From Hyphomicrobiales bacterium (lineage in GTDB: Bacteria; Pseudomonadota; Alphaproteobacteria; Rhizobiales; Methylopilaceae): a stretch of DNA of 64,000 nt. Made by a program: the position numbers and the translations under genes. The stretch covers positions 176,501 to 240,500 of the forward strand of contig JALHQA010000004.1 in the NCBI GenBank assembly GCA_022842205.1. Direction: 5' to 3'. Of this stretch, positions 59,901-64,000 are shown one piece after another. The notes below the pieces were generated by a model, which was given only the letters and a program-made list of their open reading frames with translations, ran no database searches and had not been told where the DNA came from. Positions within the stretch are counted from its first letter, which is position 1, and each line of letters starts with the position of its first letter.

Positions 59901-60435
59901 GACGCGGCAGCAGCGCGAAGTGGTGTTGTTCCATCAAGGTGATTTGCGCGACTTGATGAAAATGTCAGGTGCGGACCATTCCGAAACCGCGAGGCGGCTC
60001 ACGAACCTGTTCGCCGAGCCGAAGCTTGCTGCATTCGGCGGGACGTTTCTGGAGGAACGTCTAGTGCACCGTACAACACGCGGGGAGCTGGTGCGATCCA
60101 AGTCTGAGGTCATAATCGCCGACATCCTCGAAGATTTGAAACTCCCTTATAGCTACGAGCAACCCTTCAGGGGACCTGATGGCTCAGTGCGCTATCCCGA
60201 CTTCACAATTGATGACGCGGAGACGGGTCGAAGACTGTTGATCGAACATCTCGGCATGATGGATAGGCCGGATTATGTTCGGCGCTGGAAGGCAAAAGAG
60301 AAATGGTATCGCGACGCGGGAGTCTTGCCGGTCTTGGACGGCGAGCCTGAGGTGGGCCTGCTGACGACGACCGAAGTTGGCGGGTTCGATGCGGCGGCGA
60401 TCAAAGCCCAAATAGTCAAAGCTTTGGGGCTTTGA
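56911..60435 (+). CDS. RecD-like superfamily 1 helicase with C-terminal PD-(D/E)XK nuclease signature
   Basis: 1174 residues from the ATG at 56911; the frame opens at 56758. Residues about 1-170 contain SSLVFFYAKRTPL and RRVIVGIGRVTGVG, a beta-rich pattern recalling PUA/EVE-like nucleic-acid readers, which is only inference. The helicase part has Walker A LIGPAGTGKTTL (about 557), IIDEASMLTEDQLAA (about 643), FVGDPRQLPPIGAGRP, and ALTIHKAQGSEF (about 966). The last 120 residues show a nuclease pattern: RSKSEVIIADIL, RYPDFTIDD and RRLLIEHLGM. It is convergent with two unknown genes and adjacent to the type I operon, so an anti-phage role is likely. Confidence 0.85.
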   Translation: MANFSYERRFPHPYEHNALYAHFRHTRYVHAPWSASAVPFGWMMKGEEGVPEVSKRLALGFRPELEPDLGFESIWVQERRNQLVMLDTFFGAVERDSSLVFFYAKRTPLTEDPRRVIVGIGRVTGVGGATEYAYEDTAPDALRSMVWEREISHSIRPEIGDGFLLPYRELLALAEADPYFDMQPFVLHAPAESFDAFSMGAEHVSHDQAVSVLLSAATVVSRYEALLPGDWAAARRWIDAELNRLWRLRGAFPGLGSALTALGLPNGTLLAHAVGNLLHADGGEDIRDPWPVVESILRDPTQLPSDLAGFVGPVAAKLWESLRPERRDLLKLLARFEISTAQAQRWWVREERTQAKIDFDDSAILANPYLCFEGDRGRVDSIPLPVVDRGLFPAPHVLAAVPIPAPSACAEAIDPRRGRALIIQTLEEASLEEGHTLLPQDWLVERVRAAEVSPPCAISGDWIDAFQTSFKPEIERVETATRAPAWQLDRFVATRALIGARLRRRIGGARHGGDHDWQGLIDRALGGPAKEADTSEIMARKEKASALEKLFRSRASVLIGPAGTGKTTLLLALLSLDQVREGGVLLLAPTGKARVQMQKKAGDVKAFTLAQFLLGFGRYNAQTGAYLVTNASGRENGFATVIIDEASMLTEDQLAATIDAFDPSSVQRLIFVGDPRQLPPIGAGRPFVDMIRLLREQDNPHGLAELTVVRRQSDGLDGSDAVRDDVLLSRWFSGEAPDPGADEVWGRLAAGSAHNVRAIRWEGGGDLQAKLLLELTAYVRQGMDEAVDDETAFEVSLGGSEWNGRAYFSSSREVDGQRQGGGAGVEAWQILTPIRAGETGIDGLNRWIKRLFRVSVRGWADVETYWHRKIAKPMGSQAILYGDKVINLSNGRRRDVYPRNENAYLANGEIGLVVGQYKGKSWKLKGLPWKLEVEFSTQLGYKFGFGSSDFSEDGNERLELAYALTIHKAQGSEFGTTFLIVPNPCRLLSRELLYTGLTRQQREVVLFHQGDLRDLMKMSGADHSETARRLTNLFAEPKLAAFGGTFLEERLVHRTTRGELVRSKSEVIIADILEDLKLPYSYEQPFRGPDGSVRYPDFTIDDAETGRRLLIEHLGMMDRPDYVRRWKAKEKWYRDAGVLPVLDGEPEVGLLTTTEVGGFDAAAIKAQIVKALGL

Positions 60436-60454
60436 GAGCAGACAGTCGTGCGGA

Positions 60455-61300
60455 TCAGGCAGATTTCAAGCGGGCATGGGCCGCCATCAAATAACTGATG
60501 TAGCTGCGGATTAAATTACAGTAGAGACGCGCCTCATCAATCAAGACGGGATCGCCATCAACCAGGTCGAGCCCATGCCGGATGCCGCCGCCCGTTGGCG
60601 TGGACAGAAAGCCGTGCAGCGCGACCATCCAGTTGAAGATCTGCTCTTGATGGGTACCCCGTTGACCCGCGCGGAGTTCGGCAACGATCTTGTTGAAGTA
60701 TTTTCCTTGCACCGTTCCTGTGCTGGCGGGAAGGCCGCGAAAGGCCGTGGAGAGCGTCTCCAGCAACCATAGCAGTTCCTGAACCGCTTGCCGCCCATTG
60801 CCGTCGATTAGAGCGCGATCCGCCTTCACCAAGCTGTCTTCGATGATCGCCTGAGCTTGCTGATCAAGCGAAGGCGACTTGGACGGGACGTCGACAACAA
60901 TTGGTGTACGAGTGGCAATCAGTTCGTCGCCGCGGATCTGATAGGCGGCGCCGCCCTCGTTAAGAGCTCGATTGACGCGCCCCACGTCAGGCACGGGAAG
61001 GCCGATGTTCATTTGCCGAAGCTCTTCACAGCCAGCGACGAAGGAGGAGATAAAGAGCGGCGCATTGTCCGCCGCCGCGTTCATCACCCGCTCGAGGTCG
61101 GTCTGTGCCCAGCTTAAGTTGCTGCTGGGAAAGTAAGGCACGTCGGCCGCCGCCGCGAAGCGACGTTTGAACAACTCGAGCACCTGCTTACTCGAGTCCT
61201 GGCCAGCCATCCGCGCAATGAAATTTAAAAACGTGGAGATCACGCCGGGTTCGATCGGCCCGGGGCTGTCAAAGTGCCAATCCGGATTCATTCGCAACAT
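60455..61300 (-). CDS. Unknown protein with abortive-infection-like C-terminus
   Basis: 281 residues from the ATG at 61300 with taggag eight bases upstream; an ATG at 61318 is in frame. The N-terminal half is helical with no known motif. The C-terminal half (KYFNKIVAELRAG, FNWMVALHGFLSTPTGGGIRHGLDLV, then ARLYCNLIRSYISYLMAAH) has the layout of Abi C-terminal domains. X in the restriction operon ends in the same style. It follows the gene at 61360 by 59 bases and converges on the helicase-nuclease gene with a 19-base gap. Confidence 0.7.
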   Translation of the reverse strand: MLRMNPDWHFDSPGPIEPGVISTFLNFIARMAGQDSSKQVLELFKRRFAAAADVPYFPSSNLSWAQTDLERVMNAAADNAPLFISSFVAGCEELRQMNIGLPVPDVGRVNRALNEGGAAYQIRGDELIATRTPIVVDVPSKSPSLDQQAQAIIEDSLVKADRALIDGNGRQAVQELLWLLETLSTAFRGLPASTGTVQGKYFNKIVAELRAGQRGTHQEQIFNWMVALHGFLSTPTGGGIRHGLDLVDGDPVLIDEARLYCNLIRSYISYLMAAHARLKSA

Positions 61301-61359
61301 AGAAGCACTCCTACGCATTCGGCGGGACCGTCAGTTCATGGCGCGCAGGGCGCTCAACA

Positions 61360-61887
61360 CTAGATCGTTCGAGGGAACACCTCCCACAGCTGGCCGCGTT
61401 CCAGCATCTCTCCGCGTGAAGAGATGAGCCCCTTCATGCAATATGTCGCGATACCTTCCAAACTCTGTTTGGTCGGGTCAAAACTCTGCGCATCCGAAAA
61501 AAGGGGAAGTGAGTGGCAGAGCGCTCGAAGGCGCGTTGCCTGGTCGGGATGGGCGAGCATGAGAGCATGAACATGCGGAAGGTCAGGGACGATAGCTTTC
61601 CCGAGCCTGCTCCCGGCGAAATCCAAAAAGGCGTAGGCTAGCGGTTGGACGGCTCGCTTCCGACCGAGATTGTTGCCGTACATCGCCTTTAGAAGTTCGA
61701 AGTATGTTTTGTTGAAGTCACTGAGAGCCGCAGCGGGGTGGTTGAGGCCGGCCGTCCGGGTGACGAATGTCACCGTCTGCGGGGCCTGCGCGTCAAAGTC
61801 GGCTGGTGGGTAACCCCATTTGCCGAACTGGTCCATGAAATGAGTCGCTATCGCGGTCGCGAAAGCTTGCTTAGTGAAGGGCTGCAA
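61360..61887 (-). CDS. Unknown protein, TTG start
   Basis: 175 residues from a TTG at 61887, preceded by a strong aagggag site eight bases away. The sequence is soluble and helical (FATAIATHFMDQFGKWGYPP, LSDFNKTYFELLKAMYGNN, HVHALMLAHPDQATRLRALC) with no motif I can name. It is the first gene of a two-gene unit with the Abi-like gene downstream and lies at the right end of the island. Confidence 0.65.
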   Translation of the reverse strand: MQPFTKQAFATAIATHFMDQFGKWGYPPADFDAQAPQTVTFVTRTAGLNHPAAALSDFNKTYFELLKAMYGNNLGRKRAVQPLAYAFLDFAGSRLGKAIVPDLPHVHALMLAHPDQATRLRALCHSLPLFSDAQSFDPTKQSLEGIATYCMKGLISSRGEMLERGQLWEVFPRTI

Positions 61888-62333
61888 TACTCGTCTCCCT
61901 TAGAAGTGTAGGTCGCATGAAGGACTATCCGCGTGCGAAGCGGGTGGTAGTTCGCCTCCGGCGACGAATAGTCGAACTCGGAAGGGGCCCAGCAGCGGCC
62001 AAAAAAGTTGAGCGTTTGATTTAGACAAAGGGTGAAGTTTCGTGAGCGGTGTCAGATTGCCCCAACGGCCGGGGTTTGGGCGGCGCTCTGGAACGGCGAT
62101 GGATCGCAATGGGCTTGAGTGGCCCAAACTTGTTATCTAAGGCGCTGTATTTGCTTGAATTCTCCGCTCCCCTAGGGAGCGCCAGCTTTCATTCCGAGCT
62201 ATTTCCCAGTTTTCACCGACTGCGCGCGCGGCATCGCGTCTGATCATCTTCGAATAGAGCGAACCGCTTCCGCGGATCGTGAAATCGGCCCATGGCTGGG
62301 AGCAAGTGTCGAAATCTCGCGGACGGGCTTTGG
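61888..62333. other. Right end of the island and chromosomal junction
   Basis: 446 bases without a convincing gene. The left part (to 62167) is island DNA and contains only short unsupported frames. attR lies at 62168-62184. The right part is chromosomal spacer before the small membrane protein gene; a 43-codon minus-strand frame (62213-62344) is too weak to call. Confidence 0.5.
62168..62184. repeat. attR: second copy of the 17-bp tRNA-Glu end
   Basis: Exact copy of attL (tcccctagggagcgcca). With the preceding gc it forms a near palindrome gctcccctagggagc, because the tRNA T-arm and acceptor sequences are partly complementary. It fixes the right border of the island. Confidence 0.9.
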
Positions 62334-62642
62334 CTAATTGACATAGGGAAGGCAGACGAGCAGTAGCGTCGCCGATGCCCATGGCGCCGCGCGCTGGAGA
62401 TAGGCGGGCGGCACCGAAAGGCGGATCATGGCGTAAATACCGAGCGCCACGGCAGCCGTGATGAGGGCCGAGGCCCATCCGTGCGAATGGAAGGCAAGGA
62501 TCGGGGCCGCGAGGAACGCGGTCGTGCCGATCGTCGATTCGGCCACATGCGCGCCGTCGCCGTTTCTCAACAGATTCGTGAATACGAGAAAGCCGAGAGC
62601 CGTGGCGGCGGCAAGGGCTGCGATCAGGATCAGATGGTGCAT
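62334..62642 (-). CDS. Small hydrophobic membrane protein beside nasA
   Basis: 102 residues with about four membrane helices (LILIAALAAATALGFLVF, TTAFLAAPILAF, ALITAAVALGIYAMI, WASATLLLVCLPYVN). The start overlaps the nasA stop by 13 bases, so it is translated with nitrate reductase. No family recognised; a role in nitrate assimilation is inferred from context only. Confidence 0.65.
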   Translation of the reverse strand: MHHLILIAALAAATALGFLVFTNLLRNGDGAHVAESTIGTTAFLAAPILAFHSHGWASALITAAVALGIYAMIRLSVPPAYLQRAAPWASATLLLVCLPYVN

Positions 62643-64000
62643 GCGAGAGGATCCTTTCCACCGGGTGCTGAATCGAACGGTGTTGCGGGGATATGGCCCG
62701 CTTCCCGAGAAATGAGGTCACGCAGCTCTGGCAGGCAGGAGCCGCAATTGGTGCCGCAGCGCAAAAGGCGTCCGAGCGCACACGTGTCGCGCGCACCGTC
62801 GCCGATGGCGCGTGCTATCCGCGTCTCGCCTACGCCGAAGCAGGAACAGACAATCCGCCCTTCACCTGCGGAAGCCGCGACCGGCCGCGCCGCGAGCACA
62901 AGAAGGCGGTCCGCGGCCGGCACCGGCGAGCCCGAGCCGAACAATTCCGCCAGCCATGCCGTATCCGGAAGTTCCCCGGGAGGCGCGACCAGGAGGCACT
63001 CCGTCAGGACACCGCCTGCATCGAAACTGGCCGCCCGGAATATCCCTCGCCTCTTGTCGTGAATGTCCAAGGCATCCTTCCGTTCTTTCATCAGCGACAG
63101 GCCAAGCAGAATGCCTTCGCCGATCGGTTCCTCTCCGGCGAGGCGATAGGCATATCCGCCGGTGACGGCGCTTCGCGACCAATGGGTGAGGCCGCGCGGA
63201 CGGAAGCGGACATGCGACAGGAGAACGCCTTCCCACCGTATGTTCAAAGGCGTGACGCGGGCGGGTGTATGCTTCAGTTCCGGCTGTCCGGACACGGCGT
63301 CGCAAGCGGGATTTACGACGCGGCCAGGCGTTCCGCGCGCCGACAGGTTGTCGGTCCAATGCATCGGAAGAAACGCTTGGCCGGGTTTCTGATCTGTAGT
63401 GTGACGGACCCGCGCGATGGCGCGCCCCCACGAACTGGAGATTTCCGCAATGCCGCCATCGGCAATGCCGAACCGCGCCGCATCCGACGGATGAATATCA
63501 AGCAGGGGCTCGGGGGCCTGGCTCATGAGGCGCGGCACCTCGCCGGTCCGGGTCATGGTGTGCCATTGATCGCGCATGCGGCCGGTGTTCAGTACAAGTG
63601 GCGCGCTATCGTCAGTTGCGTTTGCCGGACCTCGATAGGGCGTTGCGACGAAGCGGGCGCGGCCGTCCGGGGTCGGGAATTTGCGATCCGCAAAAATGCG
63701 TGCCTTTCCGCTTTGCTCGCCGATGGGCACAGGCCACTGGATCGGAGGCAAAAGATCGTATTGACGGTCGTCGAATCCGGCGAGGCCGCCGAGATCGAAA
63801 ACACGCGAGTCATTGTTTTCGAACGTGGAAAGAGCGGCATGCTCCCGGAAAATCTCGGACGGCCGCCGATAGGCAAACGCATCGGCAAAGCCCATGCGGC
63901 GTGCAATCTCCGTCACGATCCACCAGTCCGGCTGCGCTTCTTGCGGGAGCGGCATAAAGGCACGCTGACGGGAAATGCGGCGCTCGCTGTTCGTAACCGT
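62630..64000 (-). CDS. nasA: Assimilatory nitrate reductase catalytic subunit, C-terminal part
   Basis: 456 codons visible; the gene continues past the right edge, so the 4Fe-4S and Moco-binding N-terminal parts are not seen. TNSERRISRQRAFMPLPQEA and PDWWIVTEIARRMGF at the edge are typical of molybdopterin nitrate reductases and formate dehydrogenases. LNTGRMRDQWHTMTRTG and the molybdopterin dinucleotide-binding domain follow. The extra C-terminal Bfd-like domain with CSCFGVGE and CGTNCGSC cysteines (2Fe-2S) marks NasA of the NADH-dependent or ferredoxin-dependent assimilatory type. It reduces nitrate to nitrite in the cytoplasm. Confidence 0.92.
   Translation of the reverse strand, partial: TVTNSERRISRQRAFMPLPQEAQPDWWIVTEIARRMGFADAFAYRRPSEIFREHAALSTFENNDSRVFDLGGLAGFDDRQYDLLPPIQWPVPIGEQSGKARIFADRKFPTPDGRARFVATPYRGPANATDDSAPLVLNTGRMRDQWHTMTRTGEVPRLMSQAPEPLLDIHPSDAARFGIADGGIAEISSSWGRAIARVRHTTDQKPGQAFLPMHWTDNLSARGTPGRVVNPACDAVSGQPELKHTPARVTPLNIRWEGVLLSHVRFRPRGLTHWSRSAVTGGYAYRLAGEEPIGEGILLGLSLMKERKDALDIHDKRRGIFRAASFDAGGVLTECLLVAPPGELPDTAWLAELFGSGSPVPAADRLLVLAARPVAASAGEGRIVCSCFGVGETRIARAIGDGARDTCALGRLLRCGTNCGSCLPELRDLISREAGHIPATPFDSAPGGKDPLACTI

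Larger units (their letters stand above)
44090..62184. mobile_element. Genomic island integrated at tRNA-Glu
   Basis: About 18.1 kb bounded by 17-bp direct repeats, with a tyrosine recombinase gene at the tRNA end, an excisionase-like HTH gene and an XRE regulator next to it. Cargo: capsule-type glycosyltransferases, a type I restriction-modification operon with an extra gene, a large helicase-nuclease, and two unknown genes. There are no conjugation, replication or phage structural genes, so it may rely on another element for transfer. The flanks are ordinary chromosomal genes. Confidence 0.9.

Noticed and set aside
61900-62127. 75-codon minus-strand frame near the island end
   Set aside because: No ribosome binding site, no family resemblance and low-complexity Pro/Arg/Leu composition.
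62213-62344. 43-codon frame overlapping the stop of the small membrane protein gene
   Set aside because: Arg-rich, no conserved pattern and no ribosome site; could be chance.
62137-62796. 219-codon minus-strand frame crossing attR
   Set aside because: Most of it is a shadow of nasA and the small membrane protein gene. The stretch with SLYSKMIRRDAARAVG looks protein-like but has no start or ribosome site of its own and runs through the island border.

Overview
The window is a GC-rich chromosomal segment of an alphaproteobacterium, most likely of the order Hyphomicrobiales (Rhizobiales). The evidence is gene content and order: a tkt-gap-pgk-fba cluster, zapA followed by a 6S-like RNA, ruvCAB-ybgC-tolQRAB-pal-cpoB, tilS-ftsH-glmM, a serC-motif-like leader before serCA, an alphaproteobacterial RpoH, and DUF4164, DUF2852 and DUF6476 proteins. 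The genus cannot be fixed from sequence alone.

Layout. 1-7069 (minus strand): an edge fragment of an unknown gene, an outer-membrane barrel protein, then fba, pgk, gap and tkt (central carbon metabolism). 7070-11214: DUF4164-zapA, a 6S-like RNA, a TauE-type permease, 5-formyl-THF cyclo-ligase, a YmdB-type phosphoesterase and yebC. 11215-18519: a probable small transcript, ruvCAB, ybgC, a MOSC protein, a small membrane protein, a secreted trypsin-like protease, a TetR regulator with a repeated operator, DUF2852 and an LssY-C protein. 18520-23938: the Tol-Pal envelope operon with a 14-bp tandem repeat ahead of cpoB. 24034-27698 (minus): opgGH for periplasmic glucans, inserted between cpoB and tilS. 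27949-33444: tilS, ftsH, glmM and a second outer-membrane barrel. 33543-43967: serCA, a YegD-type Hsp70, an EamA permease, purA, a conserved membrane protein, rpoH, an RluD-type synthase and DUF6476.

44031-62184 is a genomic island of about 18.1 kb inserted in the 3' end of a tRNA-Glu(CTC) gene. A 17-bp copy of the tRNA end (attR) lies at the far side. The island carries a tyrosine integrase beside the tRNA, an AlpA/excisionase-like protein and an XRE regulator. Its cargo is a capsule-type glycosyltransferase pair (one a GT8-KpsC fusion), a structured non-coding block, a type I restriction operon hsdM-hsdS-X-hsdR with an unknown gene X, a 1174-residue RecD-like helicase with a C-terminal PD-(D/E)XK nuclease signature, and two unknown genes facing it. 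The right half reads as a mobile anti-phage module with surface-sugar cargo attached.

62334-64000 (minus) resumes the chromosome with a small membrane protein and the C-terminal part of assimilatory nitrate reductase NasA, which runs off the window.

The best candidates for undescribed biology are X inside the type I restriction operon, the helicase-nuclease with its two partners, and the structured block at 49230-49433.
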